Positions 51,604-62,158 of a DNA stretch of 64,000 nt are shown here, piece after piece. The stretch comes from Glaciihabitans tibetensis (GTDB lineage Bacteria; Actinomycetota; Actinomycetes; Actinomycetales; Microbacteriaceae). Where the stretch lies: positions 308,167-372,166 of the forward strand of contig NZ_PVTL01000004.1 of the NCBI RefSeq assembly GCF_003003265.1. The letters are read 5' to 3'. The translations under genes and the position numbers were made by a program. Below the pieces are notes generated by a model. It made no database searches and was not told where the DNA came from. It saw only the letters and a list, made by a program, of their open reading frames with translations. The first letter of the stretch is position 1, and each line of letters opens with the position of its first letter.

Positions 51604-52195
51604 CGAATCCGTCCGTTCCATCGTCAAGCAGGGGAGAAATATGGGGCAACTCGCTGAGCGAATTGATGCCGAGCTGGCTGAGCAGCACGTCGGTGGTGGC
51701 GTAGTTGATTGCGCCGGTCTCGCTGTCGGCGAACGCCTCGGTGATCAGGCCACGTCCGAGGAGCGTGCGCACAACCGAGTCGACGTTCACCGCGCGAATC
51801 GAGGCAATCGACGCACGACTGATCGGTTGCTTGTAGGCGATCACGGCGAGAGTTTCCAAAGCCGCCTGAGACAGTTTCGTTGGGTTTTGCGTCACAACAA
51901 AATCGCGGGCCACATCGTCGTACTCCGCGCGCACGTAGATGCGCCACCCGCCGGCGACCTCGCGCAGCTGGAACCCCCTGCGGATGCCGCCATTTTCGCC
52001 GTCAAAGTCAGCAACAAGTCGTGCGATCGCCTTGCGTACAGCAGAGACCGGAGTGCTCAGCGTGGACGCCATGCCGACGAGGGACTGCGGTTCGTCCGCG
52101 ACCATGAGGATCGCCTCGAGCGCGCGATCGAGGTCGAGGAACCCCGGCGGCACGGTGGCGCCGTCACTCGCCTTAGCGAAAACGTTAACTGTCAT
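51590..52195 (-). CDS. scpB: Segregation and condensation protein B
   Basis: A 201-residue kite protein with two winged-helix domains. ALEAILMVADEPQSL, GGWRIYVRAEYDDVARDFV and LSQAALETLAVIAYKQPISR with VNVDSVVRTLLGRGLI are typical. It binds ScpA and SMC in the condensin complex that compacts the chromosome. It overlaps scpA by 11 bases and rluB by 14. Confidence 0.95.
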   Translation of the reverse strand: MTVNVFAKASDGATVPPGFLDLDRALEAILMVADEPQSLVGMASTLSTPVSAVRKAIARLVADFDGENGGIRRGFQLREVAGGWRIYVRAEYDDVARDFVVTQNPTKLSQAALETLAVIAYKQPISRASIASIRAVNVDSVVRTLLGRGLITEAFADSETGAINYATTDVLLSQLGINSLSELPHISPLLDDGTDGFDELS

Positions 52196-53039
52196 AGTCG
52201 GCTCCCAGATTGGCCAGAGACTTATCGGACCAGTTCTCCGCGGTCCACCGCACGATCAATTCGCCGAGCGGCTCGAGCTGCTCGAACGAAATCGCGGCAT
52301 GCCGGTACAGCTCGAGCACCGCGAGGAACCGGGCAATCACGACGCCCTTGCTGACGATCCCTATGCCCTCGGCGCCCGCGATCAGCTGCCGGAAGCTCAA
52401 CGGTTCGCCCCGTTGCAGCATCGCGACGATGTGGGCGGCCTGTTCCCGGATGCTGATCAGCGGCGCGTGAAGGTGATCGAGCCCCACCGTCGGGATCTCA
52501 TTCGGGGTGAGCGCGAGCGTCGCGATCGCGGCGAAGTCGTGCAGGCTCAGCGTCCAGACGAGCTCCGGCGTCTGCGCGCGATACTTCTCCTCGAGCCGCA
52601 CCGCCCGAAACCGGCGGCTGAGCTCGTTCTCGAACCTGGCCGAAAACCACTGTGATGCTTCCTTGAACGCGCGATACTGCAGCAGCCGCGCAAACAACAG
52701 GTCGCGGGCCTCGAGCAGAGCGACATCCTCCGCATCCACCAGCTCCCCCTGGGGAAGCAGGCCTGCGACCTTGAGGTCGAGAAGAGTCGCGGCAACAACA
52801 AGAAACTCGGTCGCCTGGTCAAGCTCGGCTTCGGTGTCGACGCCGCGCAGGTAGGAGATGAACTCGTCGGTGACGCGGCTGAGCGACACCTCGGTGATGT
52901 CCATCTCGTGTTTGGAGATGAGCGACAACAGCAGGTCGAATGGGCCGTTGAAGTTGGAGAGGCTGACGGAGAAGCCGCGCGAAGGGCTCGCGGTCTCCGC
53001 CTGCGTGAGCGAGGCCTCGCCCTTAGGCGACTGCACCAC
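52185..53039 (-). CDS. scpA: Segregation and condensation protein A
   Basis: A 284-residue kleisin. FNGPFDLLLSLISKHEMDIT is the conserved SMC-neck-binding N-terminus, ATEFLVVAATLLDLKVAGLL follows and the C-terminal winged helix ends near VAVLELYRHAAISFEQ-like residues. GTG at 53039 (or the next GTG) overlaps the parA end by 17 bases. Confidence 0.95.
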   Translation of the reverse strand: MVQSPKGEASLTQAETASPSRGFSVSLSNFNGPFDLLLSLISKHEMDITEVSLSRVTDEFISYLRGVDTEAELDQATEFLVVAATLLDLKVAGLLPQGELVDAEDVALLEARDLLFARLLQYRAFKEASQWFSARFENELSRRFRAVRLEEKYRAQTPELVWTLSLHDFAAIATLALTPNEIPTVGLDHLHAPLISIREQAAHIVAMLQRGEPLSFRQLIAGAEGIGIVSKGVVIARFLAVLELYRHAAISFEQLEPLGELIVRWTAENWSDKSLANLGADYDS

Positions 53040-53910
53040 GGGAGATCAACTCTCGGGCCAGCTGGCGGTAGGCCTCGGAGGCCGGGTGTTCCGGAGCGTA
53101 GGAGGTGATCGGGATGCCCGAGATGCTCGCGTCCGGGAACTTCACCGTACGGCCGATGACCGTGTCGAGCACGTCGTCGCCGAAGGCCTCAACCACGCGT
53201 TCGAGAACCTCACGCGCGTGCAGGGTGCGCGAGTCGTACATGGTGGGCAGGATGCCGTCGAGCTTGATCGACGGGTTCAGCCGGTCGCGCACCTTGTCGA
53301 CGGTCTCCACCAGCAGCGCTACCCCCCGGAGGGCGAAGAACTCGCACTCGAGCGGGATCAGCACGCCGTGGGCCGCGGTCAACGCGTTGATGGTGAGGAG
53401 CCCGAGCGAGGGCTGGCAGTCGATGAGGATGACGTCATAGTCGTTGGCGACCTGGCGCAGCACGCGCGACAGGATCTGCTCGCGGGCGACCTCGTTGACC
53501 AGGTGCACCTCCGCGGCGGAGAGGTCGATGTTCGCGGGGATCAGGTCGAGGTTCGGCACGTGTGTGGCAACGACCGCGGACCGGGTGTCTTTGACCGTGC
53601 CGAGAAGCAGGTCGTAGATGGTGGTCAGCTCGTGGGTGTTGATGCCGAGTCCCGCGGACAGAGCGCCCTGCGGATCGAAGTCGATGACCAACACCTTGCG
53701 GCCGTATTCGGCGAGCGTCGCGCCCAGGCTGATGGTGGTCGTCGTCTTACCGACGCCGCCCTTCTGGTTGCAGAGGGCAATGATGCGGGCCGGACCGTGC
53801 GTTCCCAGCTGCTCAGGCACCGGGAACGATCGAATCGGACGACCGGTCGGACCGACCTTCGGAGTTTCGAGACCCGAGAGCTCGCCACCCTCAATTTTCT
53901 TGGCCGCCAC
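53023..53910 (-). CDS. ParA/Soj-type chromosome-partition ATPase
   Basis: A 295-residue deviant-Walker ATPase. Walker A is LCNQKGGVGKTTTTISLG, Walker A' ends LVIDFDPQGAL and Walker B is DVILIDCQPSLGLLTINA. No parB is next to it; this is the scpAB-linked ParA paralogue seen in actinobacteria, probably a regulator of segregation distinct from the origin-linked parAB. It overlaps scpA by 17 bases. Confidence 0.93.
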   Translation of the reverse strand: MAAKKIEGGELSGLETPKVGPTGRPIRSFPVPEQLGTHGPARIIALCNQKGGVGKTTTTISLGATLAEYGRKVLVIDFDPQGALSAGLGINTHELTTIYDLLLGTVKDTRSAVVATHVPNLDLIPANIDLSAAEVHLVNEVAREQILSRVLRQVANDYDVILIDCQPSLGLLTINALTAAHGVLIPLECEFFALRGVALLVETVDKVRDRLNPSIKLDGILPTMYDSRTLHAREVLERVVEAFGDDVLDTVIGRTVKFPDASISGIPITSYAPEHPASEAYRQLARELISRGAVA

Positions 53911-54021
53911 AGACGTTGCTCCCGTTCCTGCCGACCACCGCTGGGCCGGGTGTTTCCACTGTACTGGGTCGATTCGCCGCTCCCGGTAATGACCGCGCGG
54001 TTCTGAAGACCGAACGAATGC

Positions 54022-55014
54022 TCAGGCCTCGCGGGCTCGGGGGTGGGCCGTGGTGTACATATCCCGCAGCGTGTCCGCCGTCACCAGGGTGTAAATCTGG
54101 GTCGTCGCGACGGATGAATGTCCGAGCAGTTCCTGCACCACCCGCACGTCCGCACCGCCGGCAAGCAGGTGGGTCGCGAAGGAATGCCGAAAGGTGTGTG
54201 GCGAGATCGGGATTCCGAGCTGGGAGCGCTCGGCGGCAGCCTTGATGATCAGCCACGCATTCTGGCGCGATACCCGCTGCCCGCGCAAACCCAGGAACAG
54301 GGCAGGAGTCGCGGCGCCGCGGGACGACAGCAACGGACGCACCCGCACGAGGTACTCGTCGATCGCGGTGCGTGCGTAACTGCCGAGCGGCACGATGCGT
54401 TGCTTGCCGCCCTTGCCGAACAGGCGCACCACGTCGTTGTCGATGACGTCGTCGACGTTGAGCGCGACCGCCTCCGAGATGCGGGCCCCGGTCGCGTAGA
54501 GCAGTTCGAGCAAGGCACGATCCCGCAGCTGTTGCGGGGCGTCCCCCTCGGTACTCGCGAGCACCGCGGCCATCTGCTCGACCGTGATTGCCTTGGGCAG
54601 CCGACTGGGGAGCTTCGGCGGGGTGGTGTCGGACGCGACATCCGCCTCGACCTGCCCCTCACCGACGAGGTAACGATGAAAGCTGCGAACGGAGGAAAGC
54701 ATGCGAGAGACGGATGCCGCGGTCAGCGGCACATCGCCGCGCGTCGACAGGGCGCGGGCGAAAGCCGAAACATCGGACGCAGCGACATCCCCCGGCCGAG
54801 TTACCCCGGACTCCGCCAGGTGCGCGAGGTACACCCCGAGATCGCGGCGATACGCCAGCACGGTGTTCGTCGCGAGCCCACGCTCGATCGACACGTACCG
54901 GAGGTACCGCTCCAGGCTCGCTGCGAGGGTGAGAGCGGACGTCCTGGGCCCAGGCGAAGTTAGCTCAGACGTGGGCCCGGGCGCGTTCTCAGAAGTGTTC
55001 TCAGAGGCGGGCAT
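54022..55014 (-). CDS. xerD: Site-specific tyrosine recombinase XerD
   Basis: A 330-residue recombinase that resolves chromosome dimers at dif. The SAM-like core-binding domain is about 25-120. Catalytic residues: Arg in ATGARISEAVAL, Lys in FGKGGKQRIVPL, His and Arg in HTFRHSFATHLL, His in LLGHSSVATTQIYT and the Tyr in that same segment. No dif-like site is visible in the window. The N-terminal ~25 residues are Ser/Pro/Thr-rich. It overlaps the Nudix gene by 14 bases. Confidence 0.94.
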   Translation of the reverse strand: MPASENTSENAPGPTSELTSPGPRTSALTLAASLERYLRYVSIERGLATNTVLAYRRDLGVYLAHLAESGVTRPGDVAASDVSAFARALSTRGDVPLTAASVSRMLSSVRSFHRYLVGEGQVEADVASDTTPPKLPSRLPKAITVEQMAAVLASTEGDAPQQLRDRALLELLYATGARISEAVALNVDDVIDNDVVRLFGKGGKQRIVPLGSYARTAIDEYLVRVRPLLSSRGAATPALFLGLRGQRVSRQNAWLIIKAAAERSQLGIPISPHTFRHSFATHLLAGGADVRVVQELLGHSSVATTQIYTLVTADTLRDMYTTAHPRAREA

Positions 55015-55615
55015 GGGCGGCGAGCACCGCGATCATCAGGATGGAGTTGGTGAGGCTGCCCGCGAGGATCGCGGCCACGACATCTTCGAGCGGCACCCAG
55101 CCCACCACGATGTCCGCCTCCTCGTCCTCACGGTTGAAGGTCGGTGTTGCACTGATCCCGCGGGCGAGGAACACGTGCACGATCTCGTTGCTCCCGCCCG
55201 GAGTCGTGTGAAAACTGACGAGCTTGCTCCAGTCGTCAGCCTTCAGGTCGACTTCTTCTGCCAGCTCTCGCTGTGCGGCGGCCAGGTTCGACTCGCCCTC
55301 CGCGTCGAGGAGTCCGGCGGGAAGCTCCCAATCGCGCATACCCACGGGGTGACGGTACTGCTGGATCAGCAGCACGCGGTTCTGGTCGTCGAGCGCAAGC
55401 ACCGCGACCGCGCCGGTGTGGTCGACGTACTCGCGGGTGATCTTGTTGTCCCGGTAGGTGACGACGTCACGCCGGATGTTCCAGACGGCGCCTTCGAACA
55501 CGACGTCGGAGGACACCACGTCCTCGGCGGCGGCGACGTCTGCGAGGGGCAGGGCGTGAGGCTGCTGCTGGTGGTGCTGATCCTGGACTTGGTCCGACTG
55601 GTTCAGATTAGACAT
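55001..55615 (-). CDS. ADP-ribose pyrophosphatase-like Nudix hydrolase
   Basis: A 204-residue Nudix enzyme from ATG 55615, whose start overlaps the pyrG stop by 8 bases. The Nudix box is [20 protein letters not shown] followed by [18 protein letters not shown] before it is typical of ADP-sugar pyrophosphatases (NudF type). The first ~35 residues contain a Gln/His-rich stretch ([13 protein letters not shown]). Its place between pyrG and xerD is conserved in actinobacteria. Confidence 0.92.
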   Translation of the reverse strand: MSNLNQSDQVQDQHHQQQPHALPLADVAAAEDVVSSDVVFEGAVWNIRRDVVTYRDNKITREYVDHTGAVAVLALDDQNRVLLIQQYRHPVGMRDWELPAGLLDAEGESNLAAAQRELAEEVDLKADDWSKLVSFHTTPGGSNEIVHVFLARGISATPTFNREDEEADIVVGWVPLEDVVAAILAGSLTNSILMIAVLAAHARL

Positions 55616-57350
55616 CGGCGGGCTCCGCAACCGGCGCGGCCTGGGCGACCGGCGCGGCCTGGGGCGACCCGACGATGTCCGCCTCGGCGACCTCGAACAG
55701 GCGGCTCGCGCGCTGGCGGTCGAGGGCGGCACCGACGAGTCCGCGGAACAGCGGGTGCGCGTGGTTCGGGCGCGACCGCAGCTCGGGGTGAGCCTGCGTT
55801 CCCACGTAGAACGGGTGTACCTCGCGGGGAAGCTCCACGAACTCCACCAGCGTGCGGTCCGGGGAGATGCCGGAGAAGGTCATACCCGCTGCCGCGATCT
55901 GGTCGCGGTAGGTGTTGTTGACCTCGTAGCGGTGGCGGTGGCGCTCGGACACGCTCGTGGCGCCGTACAGTTCGGCGACGATCGAGCCCTCCTGGAGCGA
56001 AGCCTCGTACAGGCCGAGACGCATCGTGCCGCCCATGTCGCCGGTCGCGATGATGTCGACCTGCTCCGCCATCGTGGCGATGACCGGGAACGCGGTCTCG
56101 GGGTCAAATTCGCTGGAGGAAGCCCCCGGGAGGTTGGCCTTGTTACGGCCGTACTCGATGACCATGCACTGCAACCCGAGGCACAAACCCAGCACCGGAA
56201 CGGCGTTCTCGCGGGCGAATCGCAGGGCGCCGAGCTTGCCCTCGATGCCACGGATACCAAAGCCTCCTGGCACGCAGATCGCGTCGAGCTCGCCCAGTAA
56301 GCGGGCCGCGCCCTCCTCGGTCTCGCACTCGTCGGAGGGAATCCACTTGAGGTTCACCTTGGTCTGCTGCGCGAATCCGCCGGCCTTCAGGGCCTCGGTG
56401 ACGGAGAGGTAGGCGTCGGGCAGGTCGATGTACTTGCCGACCAGGCCGATGGTCACCTCGTGCTTGGGGTTGTGCACGGCGGTCAGCAGGTCGCTCCACC
56501 CGTCCCAGTTCACGGGGCCGGCTTCGAGGCCGAGCTGCTCGATGATGTAGGCGTCGAGGCCCTGGTCGTGCAGCATGCCGGGAATTTCGTAGATCGAGGG
56601 AACGTCGATGCAGTTGACCACCGCCGACTCGTCGACGTCACACATGAGCGCGATCTTGCGCTTGTTGCTCTCGGAGACCGGACGGTCGGAGCGCAGCACC
56701 AGGGCGTCGGGCTGGATGCCGATCGATCGCAGCGCTGCGACCGAGTGCTGCGTCGGCTTCGTCTTCTGCTCGCCCGAGGCGTTCATAAACGGGACGAGTG
56801 AGACGTGCACAAAAAAGACATTGCGGCGGGTGAGCTCGTGGCGCAGCTGACGCGCGGCCTCGATGAACGGCTGGCTCTCGATGTCGCCGACCGTTCCACC
56901 GATCTCGGTGATGATCACATCCGGGCGGGGCTCGTCGGTCGTCTGCAGACGCATCCGACGCTTGATCTCGTCGGTGATGTGCGGGATGACCTGCACGGTG
57001 TCACCGAGGTACTCGCCGCGGCGCTCCTTGGCGATCACGTTCGAGTAAATCTGCCCGGTCGTCACATTGGCGGCCTGGTTCAGGTTGATGTCGAGAAAAC
57101 GCTCGTAGTGCCCGATGTCGAGGTCGGTCTCTGCGCCGTCGTCGGTCACAAAGACCTCGCCGTGCTGGAACGGGTTCATCGTTCCGGGGTCGACATTCAG
57201 GTACGGGTCGAGCTTCTGCATCACGACGCGAAGACCCCGCGCCGTCAGAAGGTTACCGAGGCTAGCTGCCGTGAGCCCTTTACCAAGGCTCGAAACGACT
57301 CCCCCGGTGACGAAAATGTGTTTTGTAACTTGCCGCTCAGAATTGTTCAC
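55608..57350 (-). CDS. pyrG: CTP synthase
   Basis: About 580 residues from GTG 57350; GTG 57353 and GTG 57410 are alternatives and none has a clear ribosome site. The synthetase domain opens [18 protein letters not shown], with [20 protein letters not shown] and [16 protein letters not shown]. The glutaminase domain has [26 protein letters not shown] with the nucleophile Cys, and [13 protein letters not shown] with the catalytic His. It makes CTP from UTP and glutamine. The C-terminal ~25 residues ([16 protein letters not shown]) are a repeat extension. Confidence 0.96.
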   Translation of the reverse strand: MNNSERQVTKHIFVTGGVVSSLGKGLTAASLGNLLTARGLRVVMQKLDPYLNVDPGTMNPFQHGEVFVTDDGAETDLDIGHYERFLDINLNQAANVTTGQIYSNVIAKERRGEYLGDTVQVIPHITDEIKRRMRLQTTDEPRPDVIITEIGGTVGDIESQPFIEAARQLRHELTRRNVFFVHVSLVPFMNASGEQKTKPTQHSVAALRSIGIQPDALVLRSDRPVSESNKRKIALMCDVDESAVVNCIDVPSIYEIPGMLHDQGLDAYIIEQLGLEAGPVNWDGWSDLLTAVHNPKHEVTIGLVGKYIDLPDAYLSVTEALKAGGFAQQTKVNLKWIPSDECETEEGAARLLGELDAICVPGGFGIRGIEGKLGALRFARENAVPVLGLCLGLQCMVIEYGRNKANLPGASSSEFDPETAFPVIATMAEQVDIIATGDMGGTMRLGLYEASLQEGSIVAELYGATSVSERHRHRYEVNNTYRDQIAAAGMTFSGISPDRTLVEFVELPREVHPFYVGTQAHPELRSRPNHAHPLFRGLVGAALDRQRASRLFEVAEADIVGSPQAAPVAQAAPVAEPADV

Positions 57351-57439
57351 CACGGGATTACAGCGTATCCCACGCGCGAGGGTTTCTGCTCGCTCGGGCG
57401 TTTTGTTCACAAAACTGACACAGTTCCGGGGTGGCGACG

Positions 57440-59149
57440 CTAGCCTCGATGTGCCATTTCAAGCAGCTCCCTGGCGTGCGCGAGCCCGCTCTCCGAGTCG
57501 GGTAGACCAGACAAAAGCCGCGCCATCTCGGCGATTCGGTCTTCACCCTCGAGCTGCTGGACGCTGCTCGTGGTCACCGAGCCATCCACGTCCTTGACGA
57601 CGCGCAGGTGATTCGTCGAAAATGCCGCGACCTGGGCGAGGTGGGTCACCACGATCACCTGGGAGGTTTGCGCGAGGGACGCGAGCCGACGCCCGATCTC
57701 GATCGCACTGGCACCGCCGACACCGGCATCCACCTCGTCAAAGATGAACGTCGGCACGGGATCTTTGCCCGCGATGACGACCTCGATCGCCAGCATCACG
57801 CGGGACAGCTCGCCGCCCGAGGCTCCGCGGCCGAGCGGAAGCGGATCAACTCCGGGATGCGGCTGGAGCAAAAACGTGACCCGGTCCTTACCGGAGAGGG
57901 AGACCTCATCCTTGTCCTGTACGTCCACGGTCAGCCGGGCATTCGCCATGGCGAGGGCGCCGAGCTCCGCGGTAACGCCCTCGGACAGCCGGACAGCGGC
58001 GGCTCGGCGCAGTGCACTGACGTCGTCGGCCAGGGCGAGGATCTGTTCCTGATCGGACTCTACCTGGGCGGACAGGGCGGAGATGCGGTCGGAGTCGTTG
58101 TTGAGTTCAAGCAGCCGGCTACTGCCCGTGTCGAGAAAATCGATCGTGTCCTGCAGCGTCGGGCCGTGCTTGCGCACCAGCGCTGTCAGTAGTGCGCGGC
58201 GTTCCTGAAGCGTCTCCAGCTCGCGCGCGCCTTCGATGTCGAGGCCGCCGAGGTAACTCGAGAGCTGCGCGGAGATGTCGTTGACCGCGAAGGTTGCCGC
58301 TGCCAGTGCTTCGGAAATGGGCGCCAGCTCGGTGTCGTGTTCGGAGGCACGCTCGATGAGTCGGCGCGCGGCATCCAGCATCACCAACACGTCCCCGGTG
58401 TCCTCGAGGGTCTGCGCGGACAGCAACTCCTGCGCCTGCGAGGCGGCCAGGCGGAGGTCTTCGAGATTGGTGAGCCGGTCGATCCGCTCCCCCAGCTCAA
58501 CGTCTTCGTTCGGCAGCGGCGCGGCCTCCTCGATCTCCGCCAGGGCGAGGGTGAGATCCTCGGCTTCGCGAATGCGACGGTCGCGCTCGGCGACAAGCAG
58601 TTCGAGTTCGGCTTCGGCGCTTTGCCAGCGGCGATAGACGCCCTGGAACGTCGCGACCACCGCGCCAAGGTCCGCACCGGCGAAGCGGTCGAGCGCGGCG
58701 CGCTGGGCGGTGCCCGAGCGCAGCCGTACCTGGTCAGACTGGCCGTGGACCACCACCAGCTGGTGCCCGATCTCGCCGAGCACCCCCACGGGAGCCGCGC
58801 GACCGCCCACCACGGCCCTGCTCCGCCCCTCGGCCGACAGGGACCTGCTGAGCAGCAGGCCAGCGTCGGAGCTGTCGGGGATCTCGTCGAGGTCTCCCCC
58901 GGCGTCCCGCACCCGTTCGGCGACCGGCCCGTTCGCGTCGACCAGCCACTGTCCCTCGACGACCGCTCCCGACGAGCCAGAGCGGATGGCTGAGCTGTCC
59001 GCCCTTCCCCCGAGTAGCAGGCCGAGCGCGGTGACCACCATGGTCTTACCCGCGCCGGTCTCGCCGGTCAGCGCAGTGAAGCCGGGGCCCAGGGGAAGGC
59101 GCGCATCGCCGATGACGCCAAGACCGCGGATGGAAATCTCTTCGATCAT
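57440..59149 (-). CDS. recN: DNA repair protein RecN
   Basis: A 569-residue SMC-like ATPase from ATG 59149, overlapping nadK by 4 bases. Walker [15 protein letters not shown] is near residue 30-43, a coiled-coil middle (about 150-370) follows, and the signature [15 protein letters not shown] precedes Walker [14 protein letters not shown]. It acts in double-strand break repair. No LexA box was seen directly upstream, as it is internal to the operon. The steA-steB pair that often lies between recN and pyrG in actinobacteria is absent. Confidence 0.95.
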   Translation of the reverse strand: MIEEISIRGLGVIGDARLPLGPGFTALTGETGAGKTMVVTALGLLLGGRADSSAIRSGSSGAVVEGQWLVDANGPVAERVRDAGGDLDEIPDSSDAGLLLSRSLSAEGRSRAVVGGRAAPVGVLGEIGHQLVVVHGQSDQVRLRSGTAQRAALDRFAGADLGAVVATFQGVYRRWQSAEAELELLVAERDRRIREAEDLTLALAEIEEAAPLPNEDVELGERIDRLTNLEDLRLAASQAQELLSAQTLEDTGDVLVMLDAARRLIERASEHDTELAPISEALAAATFAVNDISAQLSSYLGGLDIEGARELETLQERRALLTALVRKHGPTLQDTIDFLDTGSSRLLELNNDSDRISALSAQVESDQEQILALADDVSALRRAAAVRLSEGVTAELGALAMANARLTVDVQDKDEVSLSGKDRVTFLLQPHPGVDPLPLGRGASGGELSRVMLAIEVVIAGKDPVPTFIFDEVDAGVGGASAIEIGRRLASLAQTSQVIVVTHLAQVAAFSTNHLRVVKDVDGSVTTSSVQQLEGEDRIAEMARLLSGLPDSESGLAHARELLEMAHRG

Positions 59150-60069
59150 GGACGGGTCCCCTCGCCCACAGCTCCTCGCCACCCCGTGACCGGCAAGGCG
59201 AACTTGTGCACGAGGCGGTCGGTGAAGGGGCCCTGCGACAGGCGGGCGAGGCGCACCGGCACTGGCGACCGTTTCGCCACGACCCGCGCGCCGCGCGGCA
59301 GATCCTGTGTGCGGCGTCCGTCACACCACAGCACACCAGAGCCCTGGGTGCGGTCGAGCACTTCCACCGCGAGGGTGGAGTTTGGCCCGACAACGAGCGG
59401 ACGCGCAAACAGCGCGTGGGCACTCAGCGGCACCATCAGCATCGCGTCGAGGCTCGGCCACACGATGGGTCCGCCGGCCGAAAATGAGTACGCGGTCGAA
59501 CCGGTGGGGGTGGAAATCACGACGCCGTCGCAACCGAACGACGACAGCGGCCGCCCGTCGATCTCGATGACGACCTCGAGCATCCGTTCGCGGCTGGCCT
59601 TCTCGATGGTCGCTTCGTTCAGCGCCCAGGTTTCGAAGATCATCTCGGAGCCGACCCAGGCCTGCACGGCAAGCGTCATCCGTTCCTCGACCAGGTAGTC
59701 GCGGGCGAGAACTCGGACGACGGTGTCGGTGAGGTCTTCCCGCTCGCTCTCGGCGAGGAAGCCAACGTGGCCAAGATTGACACCGAGCAGCGGCGCAGAG
59801 CAGCCCCTGGCGAGTTCAGCGGCCCGCAGGATGGTGCCGTCGCCGCCGAGTACGATGACGATCTCGAGGTCGCCGACGTCGATGGTCTCGCCGAGGATGT
59901 CGACGGGCGACAGGTCACCGGCCGACGTTTTCATATCGTCGAACTCGTCGCGGGATAGCACGGGGGTGATTCCTGCGGCTTGCAGCTGGCGACACACTTG
60001 AATGGCGGCCGCGAGCGAGTCGGGCCTTCCGGTGTGGGCAACTATCAGGATGTGGCGGTCGGAAGTCAC
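59146..60069 (-). CDS. nadK: NAD kinase
   Basis: A 307-residue kinase from GTG 60069 (a TTG at 60114 is possible). It phosphorylates NAD to NADP. The GGDGT motif occurs as VLGGDGTILRAAEL, the NE/D motif as ALNEATIEK, and the glycine-rich SFGCDGVVISTPTGSTAYSF completes the active site. The neighbours tlyA and recN are the standard actinobacterial context. Confidence 0.95.
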   Translation of the reverse strand: MTSDRHILIVAHTGRPDSLAAAIQVCRQLQAAGITPVLSRDEFDDMKTSAGDLSPVDILGETIDVGDLEIVIVLGGDGTILRAAELARGCSAPLLGVNLGHVGFLAESEREDLTDTVVRVLARDYLVEERMTLAVQAWVGSEMIFETWALNEATIEKASRERMLEVVIEIDGRPLSSFGCDGVVISTPTGSTAYSFSAGGPIVWPSLDAMLMVPLSAHALFARPLVVGPNSTLAVEVLDRTQGSGVLWCDGRRTQDLPRGARVVAKRSPVPVRLARLSQGPFTDRLVHKFALPVTGWRGAVGEGTRP

Positions 60070-60106
60070 GGCGGGGATGCCCTTCAGTACGCGGTGCAGC
60101 GATTTG

Positions 60107-60901
60107 TCACGCAAGTGCTGCGATTCGCTGTATCCATTCTGTCGGATTCGTACCCGACCCCGCGCTCAACCAGACCAGATACTCGAGGTTTCCTGCATTG
60201 CCGGCAATCGGTGAGGGGATGAGTCCGGCCGTGCCGAGTCCAAGGTCCCACGCTGCCCAGAGCACCGCAGAGACGGCGTCCTGGCGCAGTCGCTGGTCGC
60301 GCACGATCCCCTCACGGATACCGCCGCGTCCGACCTCGAACTGTGGCTTTATCAGCAGCACGAAGTCTGCATCACGACCAACGGTGTCGACCATGGCCGG
60401 CATCACGGTGGGCAGGGAGATGAACGACAGGTCGGCCACCAGCAGCGTCGGGATCTCGGTCACGCCCGAACTGTGGGCAAGCTGCACGGGAGTGAGGTAG
60501 CGAGCGTTCTCGCCCTCCACAACAACCACCCTGGGGTCGTTCGCGATCTCCGGCACCAGTTGGCCGTGCCCCACATCAAGGGATATGACCCGGCGCGCGC
60601 CACGTTCCAACAGGACCTGCGTGAAACCTCCGGTCGACGCGCCCACATCCAGCGCAAGTCTGTCGTGCACCTCGATCGGGAATGCATCTAGCGCCGCAAC
60701 CAGCTTGTGCGCGGCGCGGCTGACGTAGTGGTCAGATTCAGCCACCTCGACAACCTGTCCCTCCCGCACCCGAAAAGACGGCTTCACCTGGGGCTTGCCG
60801 TCGACCGTGACCAGCCCGTCGGCGATCAGCCGCGCGGCGTGGGTCCGCGAGCGGGCGAGCCCGCGGTCGCCGAGCACGGAGTCGAGCCGAGAGTCAGACA
60901 T
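60107..60901 (-). CDS. tlyA: TlyA-family rRNA (2'-O) methyltransferase
   Basis: A 264-residue enzyme with an N-terminal S4 domain (LDSVLGDRGLARSRTHAARL) and an FtsJ-like Rossmann methyltransferase: RLALDVGASTGGFTQVLLER is the SAM motif, LLVADLSFISL holds a catalytic Asp, and VLLIKPQFEVGRGG the Lys of the K-D-K-E tetrad. In mycobacteria TlyA methylates 16S and 23S rRNA and its loss gives capreomycin resistance. It overlaps the small upstream gene by 8 bases. Confidence 0.94.
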   Translation of the reverse strand: MSDSRLDSVLGDRGLARSRTHAARLIADGLVTVDGKPQVKPSFRVREGQVVEVAESDHYVSRAAHKLVAALDAFPIEVHDRLALDVGASTGGFTQVLLERGARRVISLDVGHGQLVPEIANDPRVVVVEGENARYLTPVQLAHSSGVTEIPTLLVADLSFISLPTVMPAMVDTVGRDADFVLLIKPQFEVGRGGIREGIVRDQRLRQDAVSAVLWAAWDLGLGTAGLIPSPIAGNAGNLEYLVWLSAGSGTNPTEWIQRIAALA

Positions 60902-61157
60902 CGCGCGGGGTCACGTTTGTTGAGGCGTCTGTTGGGGCGTCTGCCGACTCGCTTGCTGGCGCGTCACCGGCTTCGCTGGGGCTCGCGTCGTTGCCCTCGA
61001 GCAGTGACTGCAGCTGGCCGTGCAGCTGCGCGAACTCGTCCGCGCGTTCCCCGAGGGGCAACTCGTCAATTTGTGAGAGTCGCTCTCGGAGCGCGTCGGC
61101 GTCCTCGCCGGCACTGTCGCCTTTACTGGCACCCTGGGCTACATCGCTCATACTCAC
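60894..61157 (-). CDS. Small acidic hypothetical protein
   Basis: An 87-residue protein, locked between HAD phosphatase and tlyA with overlaps of 4 and 8 bases, which supports that it is translated. Residues about 20-52 are an amphipathic helix (LRERLSQIDELPLGERADEF). The C-terminal third is Ala/Ser/Asp repeats (ASESADAPTDAST). Short proteins of this kind occupy the same slot in other actinobacteria; function unknown. Confidence 0.8.
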   Translation of the reverse strand: MSMSDVAQGASKGDSAGEDADALRERLSQIDELPLGERADEFAQLHGQLQSLLEGNDASPSEAGDAPASESADAPTDASTNVTPRDV

Positions 61158-62158
61158 GAATATAGTTCTGGCGGCACCTGGAAGGCGTGGATACTCGAAC
61201 CCGAGCTCCAGATCGCTGCGGCACCCGCGCGCAGAAGGTCGAGTTTGTTGGTTCCCTCTGCTTCTACACGCAGGGCGTTGCCTGCCCGGCGCACGATCGC
61301 GTCGCCGACTCGCGTGATTACGGCACCGTGCGCATCGATGATCTCGATGGTCTCCGGGTACGGCTCCGAGAGCTCGCGCAGGTCGCCCAGGATGTATCGA
61401 GGACGAGAGTTGGCATCGGCGGCCAGAACCTGCTTGGCCTGGTCGATTCCGGTCAGCACGAGTGCTGAGTCGATTCCTGCGCGATTTGACCCGAGGATGT
61501 CAGTATCCAGGCGGTCACCGATAAAAAGTGGGGCGGATGCGCCGAAGCGCTCGACGGCGACCTCAAAAATAGCGGCCTCCGGCTTGCCCGCGACAACGGG
61601 AAGCCGTCCCACCGCCGTGTGCACCGCAGAGACGAGCGTTCCGTTTCCCGGGGCGGTTCCGCGGGCGACCGGGATTGTCCAGTCGGTGTTGGTGGCCACC
61701 CAGGGAATGCCCGTGTGCAGCGCGAACGCGGCCTCAGCCAGGTGCACCCAGCCGATCTCCGGGTAATAACCCTGAATGACCGCCGTAGGGTCGTCGTCCG
61801 CCGAGAATGTGGCAACGAACCCGGCCTTCTCGACTTCCTCGATGAGTCCAGCACCACCGATGACCAGAATCTTCGATCCCGCGGGAACGATCCCGGCGAG
61901 AAGACGGACAGCGGCCTGCGGCGAGGTGATGACGTCGTCGGCCGCCACCGTGAGGCCAAGGCTCGACAGGTGTTCGGCCACCGACTGGGCGGTGCGCGAC
62001 GCATTGTTGGTGATGTACCCGATTCGCGCGTCCGCGGACGCAAGGTTCATTGCCTCTACCGCGAACGGGATCGCATCCGCGCCCTTGTAGATAACTCCAT
62101 CGAGGTCGGCAAGGACAAGGTCGACGCCGTCGAGCGGTGAGCGGCGCTTAGCGCTCAT
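61154..62158 (-). CDS. HAD-IIA family sugar phosphatase
   Basis: A 334-residue HAD-superfamily phosphatase from ATG 62158. Motif I is VLADLDGVIYKG with the nucleophile Asp, motif II ITNNAS, motif III Lys in VAGKPEAAIF and motif IV GDRLDTDILG. The large C2B cap lies between. Family IIA members hydrolyse phosphoglycolate, 4-nitrophenyl phosphate or glycerol phosphate. The open frame running on to 62716 is out of phase with the real upstream gene and not coding. It overlaps the TPR gene by 11 bases. Confidence 0.92.
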   Translation of the reverse strand: MSAKRRSPLDGVDLVLADLDGVIYKGADAIPFAVEAMNLASADARIGYITNNASRTAQSVAEHLSSLGLTVAADDVITSPQAAVRLLAGIVPAGSKILVIGGAGLIEEVEKAGFVATFSADDDPTAVIQGYYPEIGWVHLAEAAFALHTGIPWVATNTDWTIPVARGTAPGNGTLVSAVHTAVGRLPVVAGKPEAAIFEVAVERFGASAPLFIGDRLDTDILGSNRAGIDSALVLTGIDQAKQVLAADANSRPRYILGDLRELSEPYPETIEIIDAHGAVITRVGDAIVRRAGNALRVEAEGTNKLDLLRAGAAAIWSSGSSIHAFQVPPELYS

